A DNA stretch of 64,000 nucleotides, taken from assembly GCA_041745295.1 (NCBI GenBank), contig JBGTJE010000037.1, positions 1 through 64,000 of the forward strand, read 5' to 3'. The translations under genes and the position numbers were made by a program. The notes beneath the pieces are model-generated. The model had not been told where the DNA came from and made no database searches. It saw only the letters and a list, made by a program, of their open reading frames with translations. This document shows positions 56,708 through 64,000 of this stretch, piece after piece. This DNA comes from JANMEB01 sp041745295 (GTDB lineage Bacteria > Planctomycetota > Planctomycetia > Pirellulales > Pirellulaceae). Each line of letters starts with the position of its first letter. Within the stretch, counting starts at the first letter, position 1.

Positions 56708-57094
56708 CGTGACGCGTTGGCTCCGGTCGAATGTATGTAGCGAGGCACTTTCGGACTCGCGGGGCAATTCGCCCCAGCTCGAGCCACCGAATCGAGCATA
56801 AATACCTTGGAAAACATCGGAAATTCTATTGTAGAGCGAAAATCATTCCTTGGCACGATTAGTGCATATTCGGGAGAGCAAACTATCCGCAGTAACGCGG
56901 CATGCTTGATTTCTCGCCTCGCGGATTTTCGAAGCATCAGCCGCCGGGCGCTGGCCCACGGTTATTTCCCTGAACATGGTTTCAATAATCGGACGCAAAC
57001 GCATTGCGGCTGATTGCTCGAATTCACGGAATGGGCTTTGACAGAAGCCTCCAAAATCAAACAACGTTAGGTTCCATTGTTGAAAGGAACATCT
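56708..57094. other. Divergent regulatory region between the two-component system and htrA
   Basis: 387 bases with no supported gene. It contains the sigma-54-like promoter at 56851-56865 facing htrA. Upstream activating sites for the NtrC-type regulator would be expected at 56700-56780, but I saw no unambiguous dyad. The leader from the predicted start (about 56877) to the htrA ATG is about 215 bases. Confidence 0.6.
56851..56865 (+). promoter_or_regulatory. Predicted sigma-54 promoter of htrA
   Basis: TGGCACGATTAGTGC matches the sigma-54 consensus TGGCACG-N4-TTGC at all but one base, with the correct 10 bases between the GG and GC elements, and is preceded by T and followed by A as the extended consensus expects. 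It points toward htrA and lies beside a sigma-54-type regulator and its kinase, which makes a chance match less likely. Confidence 0.65.
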
Positions 57095-58687
57095 ATGAGA
57101 AAGACAACTATTCCATCGAAGTGGTTTTTTGGATTGAGCGTTTTGAGCATGTCCATGCTCGGATTGCTCGCCGCAACTTACAGCGATTCGTTCGCCGACG
57201 GCAAGAATCGTCAACCGGTCGTTTACCAAGAAGTGCTTCCGCCGGCGGTTTCAAGCGAAGAAGCCCAGCGTGCGACGTCGTCCGCCAAGGATTTGTCGGT
57301 CGCATTTCGACTCGCGTCAGCACGCGTGCTTCCGTCCGTAGTCGCGATTGAAACGCGCTCCACGCCGGTTAGGACGCGGGTCAATGAAAAACGCTTTGGC
57401 CAAGTCCCCAATCGCGGGAACCCCTTGGAGGGAACTCCGCTGGAAGATCTCTTCCGCGGTCTTCCCTCGGACGGTCAATTTCAGTTTGAAATGCCGTCGC
57501 CCGATATGCAACCGCAACAAGGGCTCGGATCGGGCGTGATTATTGATGCGTCCGGATTGATTATGACCAACAACCATGTGGTCCGCGGCGCCGAACATTC
57601 GCAGATCACAGTTCGTTTACAGGACGGTCGAGAATTCACGGCCTCCAGCGTGGCGACGGATCCAAAAACCGACATCGCGATCGTCAAAATCGATGGCGCC
57701 ACCGACCTCGTTCCTGCCCGCCTGGCGGACAGTGATCAAATCTCGGTGGGCGACTGGGTGTTGGCGTTGGGCCAGCCGTTTGGCTTCGAAAGCACCGTGA
57801 CGGCAGGTATTATTAGCGCAACGCATCGCGGCGTTGGGATCAACGAACGCGAGAATTTTTTGCAAACCGATGCGGCGATCAACCCCGGCAATAGCGGCGG
57901 TCCCCTCGTGAACTTGGACGGCCAAGTCGTTGGGATCAACACGGCGATCTCGTCGCGCACGGGTGCAAACAGTGGCATCGGATTTGCCGTTCCAATCAAT
58001 ATCGCCAAGTGGGTTGGCGACCAACTTGCGCAAGAGGGCAAAGTCCGTCGCGCTTACTTAGGGGTCGGGATCCAACAAGTTGATGCTCGGCTCGCCCAGC
58101 AATTGGGGATACGGCCGCGGGAAGGCGTTGTCGTAACCCAAGTCCAACCCGGTACTCCCGCGGATCGGGCGGGAATTGAGGCTGGCGATGTAATTTTGGA
58201 CTTCGCCGGGCTCAAAATCCACAGCCCGCGCGACCTCCAATTCGCCGCCGAACGCGCCATGTTGGGCAAGACGCACGAACTCAATATCGTGCGCAACGGA
58301 CAACCGAAAACGTTGAGTCTTGTCCCCGAGGAATTGCCGATGGAAGTTTCGACGGCTGCTGGCAACGGTCCAGAAATGCCCGCCCCCAATTCTGAAGAAT
58401 TGGGCGACGTGGGCTTGAATGTTGGTGAACTGACGCCCGAAATCGCTCGGCAACTCGGTGCAAAACACGCTGAAGGAGTCGTGATCACGTCGGTTGAACG
58501 GGGCAGCTCGGCCGACCAAGCGGGATTGCGGGCCGGGATGATCATCATGCAAGTAAACCGCCAGGACGTGCATAGTGTTGAAGAGTGTCAAGCCGCTCTC
58601 AACCGAAGCACCGACGATATCTTGCTGCTCGTGCGGGCCAACGGCGGCTCGCGCTTTGTGGTCTTGGATCGAAGTGCACAAGGATGA
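57095..58687 (+). CDS. htrA: HtrA/DegQ-family periplasmic serine protease
   Basis: 530 residues from ATG 57095 with AAAGGA at 57081-57086; a TTG six codons earlier is less likely. A signal helix (WFFGLSVLSMSMLGLLAAT) leads to the protease domain (about 75-300) with the triad: His in MTNNHVV, Asp in PKTDIAIVKID and Ser in NPGNSGGPLV. Two PDZ domains follow (about 310-400, RREGVVVTQVQPGTPA; and about 430-525, AEGVVITSVERGSSADQAGL). A complete protease-chaperone for misfolded envelope proteins. The sigma-54-like promoter upstream and the divergent two-component genes suggest stress control. Confidence 0.95.
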   Translation: MRKTTIPSKWFFGLSVLSMSMLGLLAATYSDSFADGKNRQPVVYQEVLPPAVSSEEAQRATSSAKDLSVAFRLASARVLPSVVAIETRSTPVRTRVNEKRFGQVPNRGNPLEGTPLEDLFRGLPSDGQFQFEMPSPDMQPQQGLGSGVIIDASGLIMTNNHVVRGAEHSQITVRLQDGREFTASSVATDPKTDIAIVKIDGATDLVPARLADSDQISVGDWVLALGQPFGFESTVTAGIISATHRGVGINERENFLQTDAAINPGNSGGPLVNLDGQVVGINTAISSRTGANSGIGFAVPINIAKWVGDQLAQEGKVRRAYLGVGIQQVDARLAQQLGIRPREGVVVTQVQPGTPADRAGIEAGDVILDFAGLKIHSPRDLQFAAERAMLGKTHELNIVRNGQPKTLSLVPEELPMEVSTAAGNGPEMPAPNSEELGDVGLNVGELTPEIARQLGAKHAEGVVITSVERGSSADQAGLRAGMIIMQVNRQDVHSVEECQAALNRSTDDILLLVRANGGSRFVVLDRSAQG

Positions 58688-58878
58688 TTTGACGCTCCTG
58701 GATTTGGCGATCCGCGCGAGAACGTTTCGTCCACCAAGCAACCCTGGTGGCGAGACGAAGCAAGCGTCAATCAGAACGCCGGTGCCGGGATAATCCACAC
58801 CGGCGTTTTCCTTTTCTTGGCAAACAGAATCACTAGTCAATAGAGCGGCAACGCTATGATCCCGCCGTCTCGCCGATC

Positions 58879-59039
58879 GGCGCCTTTCGCTCCTCGCTTG
58901 TGAATTTATTCGTACGATGGCCCTTCCAGGCCGTCGATCGACCGGAAAACGACGGCCCAGAAGGGCCGCGCTACTTTTGAAATGAATAAATTCACAACCG
59001 CTCCGCGGAAGGACGTTCTTTCGCGGATCCAAAGGCGCC
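58879..59039. repeat. Palindrome family B, copy 3, interrupted
   Basis: Outer ends GGCGCCTTTCGCTCC (58879-58893) and the stretch GCGGAAGGACGTTCTTTCGC, then GGATCCAAAGGCGCC (59005-59039), form a family B repeat when 58894-59004 is left out. The interruption is a MITE-like insert. The gap 58688-59175 contains no supported gene. Confidence 0.8.
58894..58998. mobile_element. 105-bp MITE-like insert inside a family B palindrome
   Basis: Subterminal inverted arms TTGTGAATTTATTC (58898-58911) and GAATAAATTCACAA (58984-58997) are perfect. The direct repeat CGCTCC flanks it (58888-58893 and 58999-59004), as a 6-base target duplication would. Removing the insert and one CGCTCC restores the uninterrupted family B sequence. 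The interior has a further pairing, GGCCCTTC against GAAGGGCC. It encodes nothing. Confidence 0.7.
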
Positions 59040-59175
59040 TTTGCACAATCGACTATGCTCAACCCTGTGCCGTTCTATGTGAACTGGTCAAGCGAACGCC
59101 GCCAAGTTACAACGATCGACGCGCCAGACAACGACCTTCAAGTAGATTTCTTACTGAAAACTGAACACTAACCCC

Positions 59176-60006
59176 ATGCTTCGCTTCGCCGTTTGCAACG
59201 AACTCTATCGCGATTGGCCGCTGGCTCAAGCGCTGGCGGACGCGCGCAGCCGAGGATACGAAGGCGTGGAGATCGCCCCGCATACGCTGGGCGATACCGA
59301 TGAACGATTTTCGCCGCAGCGATCCGCGGAATTACGGAAGGAGGCGGCCGACCATGGACTGTCGATCGTCGGCTTGCATTGGTTGCTCGCCCAAACGCAG
59401 GGGCTGCATTTAACTTCGGACGATCCGCAGGTTCGGACCAAGGCCTCCGAATATCTTGAGCGACTAATCGACTTGTGTTCCGCTCTGCAAGGCAGCGTTA
59501 TGGTTTTGGGTTCGCCCCGTCAGCGCGATTTGCTGGACGGAGTTACATTGGAGCGCGGTTTGGACTTCGCGGCCGAAGTGATCGAGCGGCTCTTACCGCG
59601 CCTGGCGGCGGCGAAAATCGTGTTAGCGATTGAGCCTTTGGGACCTCAAGAAACGAATTTTTTGAACACGGCGGATCAAGCCAGCGATCTCATCCGGCGG
59701 TTCGACTCGCCCTGGGTTCGCTTGCAGTTGGATGTCAAAGCGATGTCGACCGAAGGCAAGCCGATTCCGGATATCATCGCCACGCATCGACACGAGCTGG
59801 CACATTTTCACGCCAATGATCCGAATCGCCGGGGGCCGGGGATGGGGCAAGTCGATTTTGTGCCGATCCTCAAGTCGTTAATCGACGCCGGCTATCGCGG
59901 TTGGGTTTCGGTCGAAGTTTTTGACGAATCCCCTGGAATCGATGCACTGGCCGGCGAAAGCATTCGCAACTTGCGACGAGACTATGCCCGAGCACTCGCG
60001 CTGTAG
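59176..60006 (+). CDS. Sugar phosphate isomerase/epimerase-like TIM-barrel protein
   Basis: 276 residues, one AP-endonuclease-2-type TIM barrel (about 15-265): GYEGVEIAP, SIVGLHWLL, VLAIEPLGP with the metal-binding Glu, LQLDVKAMS with Asp, HFHAND with His, and WVSVEVFDESPG with the last Glu. The metal-site set fits xylose-isomerase-like enzymes that act on sugars, such as inosose or ketose epimerases. No sugar-specific neighbour decides the substrate. No signal peptide is seen, so the protein is cytoplasmic. Confidence 0.88.
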   Translation: MLRFAVCNELYRDWPLAQALADARSRGYEGVEIAPHTLGDTDERFSPQRSAELRKEAADHGLSIVGLHWLLAQTQGLHLTSDDPQVRTKASEYLERLIDLCSALQGSVMVLGSPRQRDLLDGVTLERGLDFAAEVIERLLPRLAAAKIVLAIEPLGPQETNFLNTADQASDLIRRFDSPWVRLQLDVKAMSTEGKPIPDIIATHRHELAHFHANDPNRRGPGMGQVDFVPILKSLIDAGYRGWVSVEVFDESPGIDALAGESIRNLRRDYARALAL

Positions 60007-60060
60007 GGCCACATCAAGTCAAGGTCGTTCAATCACCGGTGCGTTTCCCGTTCCCGAGTT

Positions 60061-60087
60061 CCCTCGCCCCCGCCGCGGGGGAGAGGG
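60061..60087. repeat. GC-rich hairpin (CCCTCGCCCCCG type)
   Basis: CCCTCGCCCCCG (60061-60072) and CGGGGGAGAGGG (60076-60087) pair with one mismatch. It lies after the TIM-barrel gene and is a common intergenic bacterial repeat; it may end that transcript, although no T run follows. The rest of 60007-60230 shows no gene. Confidence 0.6.
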
Positions 60088-60230
60088 CAGGGTGAGGGGC
60101 GATCGAGATATCAGATCCTTTCCTCACGGTCGTCTTCTAGCCCCGCTATCGATCGCCTTTGACGTTGCCCGTAATCGACGAAATGTCTAGACTTTCCGCC
60201 GCCAAATTGGACTGACGGAGGGAGTCGTCT

Positions 60231-62069
60231 GTGTTTCAGCGGACCAACGTTCACCTTGCGCTTGTGCTTGCCATTGCGGCGGTCATTCTGTTTCTCAATT
60301 TGGGATCCGCGCGCTTGTGGGATCGCGATGAGCCGCGGAACGCCGGTTGTGTTGTCGAAATGATGCAGCGGGGCGACTGGGTCGTTCCGATGTTCAACGA
60401 TGAACTGCGGCATCAAAAGCCCGTGTTGCTGTATTGGCTGATTGGGTCCGCCTACCGAGTTTTCGGCGTCAATGAATTCGCGGCTCGGTTCTGGTCGGCG
60501 ATTCTCGCCCTCGCAACCGTGACCATGACTTACGTTATCGGGCGCCGATTGTTGAATCCCGGAGCAGCAGTCTTGGGGGCGTTGGCGTTGGCGACCAGTT
60601 TGATGTTTGTGGTCGCCGGTCGGGCTGCGACGCCCGACTCCGCGTTGATCTTTTGCCAAACACTTGCCTTGACGATTTATATATGCGGCACGTTTGCCGT
60701 CAAGAAACATAGCTTTGACCCACCCCAACTACGGACCGACGGCGCGTTCTTTCCGCGCTCGCACCTTGTTGTGGCAACGATGTATGCGGCGATGGGAATG
60801 GGCGTGTTGGCGAAAGGGCTGATTGGAATCGTCATGCCCATGGCAATCATTGGGTTGTTCATGTTGATCGAGACCCGCCCTGCCGTTAAGCCACGACTGC
60901 TCGAGGGCTATGGAAATTTGGCCCGGTTTCTCGCGAGCGTAGCCCGGCCATTTGGACCGAAGCATTTTTTGCAAACATTGCTCAAGATGAATCCGCTGCT
61001 GGCTGTGGCGATGGTTTCGATTGTCGCGGGTCCGTGGTTCGCATTGGTAGGTCTGCGAACGGATGGAGAATTCTTGAAGTTGTTTTTCGTGGACGAACAT
61101 TTGGGCCGAGCGACGACGACATTCGAGAATCACGGCGGCGGACTTTGGTTTTACCCTCTGGCAATCGCCATCGGTTTTTTTCCGTGGTCCATTTTTTTGG
61201 TCCCCATGTTGTTGGGCATCGATCGGCGGCTGAGCAAGCCTCATCCCATGTCGACCGCACTTGTTTTCTTCCTGTGCTGGACCGGCGTTCAAATCGGAGT
61301 TTTCAGCCTCGTTTCCACGAAGTTGCCAAGTTACGTGACGCCTTGCTTTCCGGCGCTGGCGTTGTGCTGCGGATATTACCTCGAGCGAATATGGCGCGAG
61401 AAAACTCGAGTGCCACTGTTTATGGATAAAGCCGTTTTAGTGGCCCTGGCCTGCAGCGGACTTGGCTTGAGCATTGGCTTAACCGTGTTGTGCCTGCGCT
61501 TTTTGGGCGGTAGTTATTGGCTCATCGCGCTCGGTTTGCTTTGGGTAGTAGTCGCAGCGCTGGGTTGGTTAACGATGGCGCGACAAGGCTCACGTCAATG
61601 GATCGTCGTCTATACCGCAGCGGCGGCCGCATTCTGCATCGGGCTGTTTGGCTACGGAACGATTGCCGTGGATCAGACGCAGCAAGTTCAGCGATTGCTC
61701 GATCCGATTCGCGGACGGGACGTGCCGGTGGCTACGTTTCGTTGTCTCGAATCGAGCTGGGTGTTTTACGCCGGACAACCGATCAACGAACTGGCGACCA
61801 GCGAGCAGACCGCCGAAGCGTCAGTGGATCGCGTGCATTTCTGGCAACGCAAACCACGACTCCTCCCCGCCGAATTCGCCAAAAAGTATCCAAATGCGTT
61901 CTTCATCACGACCGAACAAGCGTGGTTCGAGTTGCAAAGTCAATTGCCGTCCACCTATCGAATCGTGCAAACCGCGCCGTATTTCCTGCGCGACAAAAAC
62001 CTCCTGTTAGCAGGGCCGGTGTCGAACTCGCGTGTGGCCGAAGGCCGTGATGTCATTGGCGTGAGATAA
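60231..62069 (+). CDS. Family-39-like membrane glycosyltransferase (ArnT/PMT-like)
   Basis: 612 residues from GTG 60231, with GGAGGGAG about 12 bases upstream. The N-terminal block LWDRDEPRNAGCVVEMMQRGDW and FNDELRHQKPVLLYWLIG are the signature of lipid-linked-sugar transferases of the ArnT group; the Asp-Glu pair in WDRDEPR is the catalytic region. About twelve membrane helices follow, with a soluble C-terminal part (about 485-600). Family members move a sugar from a polyprenyl phosphate to lipid A or protein outside the membrane; the acceptor here is unknown. Confidence 0.9.
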   Translation: MFQRTNVHLALVLAIAAVILFLNLGSARLWDRDEPRNAGCVVEMMQRGDWVVPMFNDELRHQKPVLLYWLIGSAYRVFGVNEFAARFWSAILALATVTMTYVIGRRLLNPGAAVLGALALATSLMFVVAGRAATPDSALIFCQTLALTIYICGTFAVKKHSFDPPQLRTDGAFFPRSHLVVATMYAAMGMGVLAKGLIGIVMPMAIIGLFMLIETRPAVKPRLLEGYGNLARFLASVARPFGPKHFLQTLLKMNPLLAVAMVSIVAGPWFALVGLRTDGEFLKLFFVDEHLGRATTTFENHGGGLWFYPLAIAIGFFPWSIFLVPMLLGIDRRLSKPHPMSTALVFFLCWTGVQIGVFSLVSTKLPSYVTPCFPALALCCGYYLERIWREKTRVPLFMDKAVLVALACSGLGLSIGLTVLCLRFLGGSYWLIALGLLWVVVAALGWLTMARQGSRQWIVVYTAAAAAFCIGLFGYGTIAVDQTQQVQRLLDPIRGRDVPVATFRCLESSWVFYAGQPINELATSEQTAEASVDRVHFWQRKPRLLPAEFAKKYPNAFFITTEQAWFELQSQLPSTYRIVQTAPYFLRDKNLLLAGPVSNSRVAEGRDVIGVR

Positions 62070-62120
62070 TAAATCTGCAATGGAATGGGTCGATGGTCTG
62101 GGACCCTGGCGGATTTCGAT

Positions 62121-62195
62121 CGTTTACGCCAAGCCGAAGGCGACGGTTTCTTCGTTTTGTTTCGCGAGCCGGCGCCTACGGCTTGGCGTTAAACG
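62121..62195. repeat. Palindrome family A, copy 4
   Basis: Left end CGTTTACGCCAAGCCG (62121-62136, one A shorter than other copies) and right end CGGCTTGGCGTTAAACG (62179-62195) are inverse. It lies between the convergent glycosyltransferase (plus) and metallo-hydrolase (minus). Confidence 0.85.
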
Positions 62196-62231
62196 AGCGA
62201 CGTGAACGAATTGCCACGTGCCTACCCAACA

Positions 62232-63224
62232 TCACAGCCCGACTCGCTCGCCTTGTTCGGCGAGGTGCATTCCGGATTGATGGATTTGCCGCGCAGCCGC
62301 CGATTCGGCGTCGAGCAAAGGATTGCTGTGATTGAAATGGATAAAGCGAATCTTGTTGCGACTCTCTCGAGACAATCCAGCGAATCGGGCGATCGATTCC
62401 ACGGCAAGCGGATGCGGAATCTCGCTCAAGTCTCGACCGGGCAATTCGCCCGCGTCAAAAAAAGTCGCATCGAGATACGCAACGTCGACCTGATCTAGCT
62501 CGGTTTCAATCTTTCGTTCCCAACGATCCCATTTGTCAATGTCGGGGAGAAAGAGAACGCTCTGGCTCGGCCCGCGAATGCGAAACGCCACCGTTTCGGA
62601 AAACTCGTCGCGGTGCGGCACCAAGATCGGCGTTACCTTGAGTCGATCGTTGAGATCGATCGCTTGGTCCGCTTCAAGCGGTCGCAGTTCCACGTTTTGC
62701 AACTCGACGAGCTGCTTCCAAGGACCATGGGACCGCAAAAACTCGTTCATTCGTGGCATCGCGTAGGTCGGAATATTTCGCGCGCCCAAAACTTCGCGTC
62801 CAAGATTCACGAGTCCCGCGTAATGGCCGATGTGCGCATGCGTCAAAAAAATTCCCGAGATTCCAAGGCCTTGAGCGGGCGGCGAGGCGCCGTTAAGCGC
62901 GTGGAGTTGTTGTTTAAAGTCCGGCGTGCATTCGATCAACCAGCGACCGCCGGAAACTGGATCGACAACCGCCAAGCTGACCACCCAGCGCGTTTTTGAC
63001 GGATCATCCCATGCCCGCTGGCAGCATGGCTTGCGACAGCCGGCTTGCGGAAAGCCGCCATCCTGCGCGATCCCCAATACCAGGATATACGGCGCTATGG
63101 CGTTTGTTTCTTGCATTTGTCGATCGCGTTCGTACGGTTGGGCCATGCCACGATCGCCAGCAAGTATTGACATGACGACTGCGACGGCTCTGCTTGCTAA
63201 CGATCGTAAAGTGAAATGCGACAC
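62232..63224 (-). CDS. PqqB-like metallo-beta-lactamase-fold hydrolase, exported
   Basis: 330 residues from GTG 63224, which has AAAGG with 6-7 base spacing; an earlier TTG at 63257 has none. A signal peptide-like start (LRSLASRAVAVVMSILAG) is followed by the PqqB-type opening VLGIAQDGGFPQAGC with a Cys cluster (CRKPCC). The metal motif is complete, THAHIGHYAGL, unlike PqqB proteins in which it is partly lost. LFLPDIDKW and YLDATFFDAGELPGRD follow. Its substrate is unknown. It is divergent from the PQQ-type propeller gene at 63357, which may be a hint or chance. Confidence 0.87.
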   Translation of the reverse strand: MSHFTLRSLASRAVAVVMSILAGDRGMAQPYERDRQMQETNAIAPYILVLGIAQDGGFPQAGCRKPCCQRAWDDPSKTRWVVSLAVVDPVSGGRWLIECTPDFKQQLHALNGASPPAQGLGISGIFLTHAHIGHYAGLVNLGREVLGARNIPTYAMPRMNEFLRSHGPWKQLVELQNVELRPLEADQAIDLNDRLKVTPILVPHRDEFSETVAFRIRGPSQSVLFLPDIDKWDRWERKIETELDQVDVAYLDATFFDAGELPGRDLSEIPHPLAVESIARFAGLSRESRNKIRFIHFNHSNPLLDAESAAARQIHQSGMHLAEQGERVGL

Positions 63225-63356
63225 GTTGATACCTTTCGCAATGCATTGTAACCGCAACCTTGTGACTGTTCATGTCGATTCCAATTGCCCCGTCGCATTC
63301 GCTGTTGGCTTCGTCAATAATTGGCGAATCTGGGTGGCATTGAACTGAGGGCAGAT

Positions 63357-64000
63357 ATGAACCGAACAAGGCTACTTCAAACTTGCGCATTCGCTTCGGC
63401 ATTGGCTAGTCTCGTGGCGACGCCGAGTGGCGTCATAGGCGACGACTGGCCGCAGTGGGGTGGTCCGCAGCGCAATTTCAGTTGGAACGAGCCGGGATTG
63501 CTTGCTTCGTTTCCAGCAGAAGGTCCCAAGGTACTGTGGCGAGCCAAAGTCGACACGGGCTACACGGGCCCCGCCGTCGCTAATGGCAAAATATTTCTCA
63601 TGGACTATGTGCTCAAGGAGGGCGACCCCAAGGTCCATCCGAGCAATCGCAATGACTTAAAGGGTACTGAACGCGTCCTGTGTTTTGACGCGGCCAGCGG
63701 CAAGTCATTGTGGACGTATGAATACGATCAACCTTATCACATTTCTTACCCCGAAGGCCCTCGCTGCACTCCCGCAGTCGATGGGGACATGGTTTACACG
63801 CTGGGTGCGGAAGGATATCTGCATTGCTTGTCGGTGGACGACGGCAAAGTCATCTGGAAACGGGAACTGAAAGTCGACTACAAGATGCCCGAATCGCCCA
63901 TCTGGGGCTTTTCCGCCCACCCGCTCGTTCATGGCGACCTGCTTTATTGCGTCGTCGGCGGCGAGGGGAGTATTGCCGTCGCTTTCAACAAGAAAGACGG
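63357..64000 (+). CDS. PQQ-type beta-propeller protein, cut by the window end
   Basis: At least 214 codons from ATG 63357, which has GAGGG 6 bases upstream; the 3' end is beyond the window. A signal peptide (CAFASALASLVATPSGVIG) leads to DDWPQWGGPQRN, the usual opening of planctomycete PQQ-repeat proteins, then blades with the A-x-D-x-x-x-G-x-x-x-W pattern: FDAASGKSLWTYEY and LSVDDGKVIWKREL. PQQ-type repeats occur in alcohol dehydrogenases and in BamB-like scaffolds; the visible part does not show dehydrogenase-specific residues. Confidence 0.88.
   Translation, partial: MNRTRLLQTCAFASALASLVATPSGVIGDDWPQWGGPQRNFSWNEPGLLASFPAEGPKVLWRAKVDTGYTGPAVANGKIFLMDYVLKEGDPKVHPSNRNDLKGTERVLCFDAASGKSLWTYEYDQPYHISYPEGPRCTPAVDGDMVYTLGAEGYLHCLSVDDGKVIWKRELKVDYKMPESPIWGFSAHPLVHGDLLYCVVGGEGSIAVAFNKKD

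Overview
The window reads as a chromosomal segment of a planctomycete, most likely of the Pirellula/Rhodopirellula side of the phylum (inference from gene content, no database search). The indicators are three very large secreted proteins with an N-terminal LExRxLL-type motif, an ECF sigma factor overlapping a membrane Ser/Thr kinase with a TPR tail, two proteins with SHD1 domains, a scattered MoxR/DUF58/BatA/DUF4159 gene set, a methenyl-tetrahydromethanopterin cyclohydrolase, and sparse, loosely packed genes separated by many palindromic repeats. No rRNA, tRNA, CRISPR array or prophage was seen.

Layout. 0-5.7 kb: a TPR-like protein, a di-haem cytochrome, a broken Ser/Thr kinase fragment abutting a REP-associated tyrosine-transposase element with perfect 17-bp inverted ends, and a small or partial unknown protein. 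5.8-16.4 kb (minus strand): a modular sugar-dehydrogenase/PKD/discoidin/lectin protein, an SHD1 plus beta-propeller protein, a cysteine-rich small secreted protein, and the kinase/ECF-sigma pair. 16.8-26.9 kb (plus strand): two giant surface-type proteins, the second followed in the same reading frame by a decayed copy of the first. 27-36.8 kb: BatA-like, DUF58, trypsin-like protease, MoxR ATPase and DUF4159 proteins. 37-43 kb: mch, amidohydrolase, aldo/keto reductase, glycine-zipper lipoprotein, ROK kinase. 43-53.6 kb: housekeeping genes lepA on plus; on minus purA-uppS-cdsA and, in one tight transcription unit, phoH - HD phosphohydrolase - ybeY - CNNM/CBS protein. 53.9-58.7 kb: an NtrC-type regulator and its sensor kinase, divergent from an HtrA protease preceded by a near-consensus sigma-54 promoter. 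59-64 kb: TIM-barrel protein, family-39-like glycosyltransferase, PqqB-like metallo-hydrolase and the start of a PQQ-type beta-propeller protein.

The most notable content is not in the genes but between them. At least six distinct palindromic repeat families occupy the intergenic spaces. One of them (GTTTAACGCCAAGCC ends) has four clear copies; another (GTCGCCTTTCGCTCC ends) has three, one of which appears to supply the start codon of ybeY and another of which has been interrupted by a 105-bp MITE-like element. A four-helix-bundle gene with an amber codon sits inside a 455-bp unit whose perfect 19-bp inverted ends coincide with the stop codons of the two convergent neighbours. These nested and gene-touching elements suggest an active past of small non-autonomous mobile DNA.
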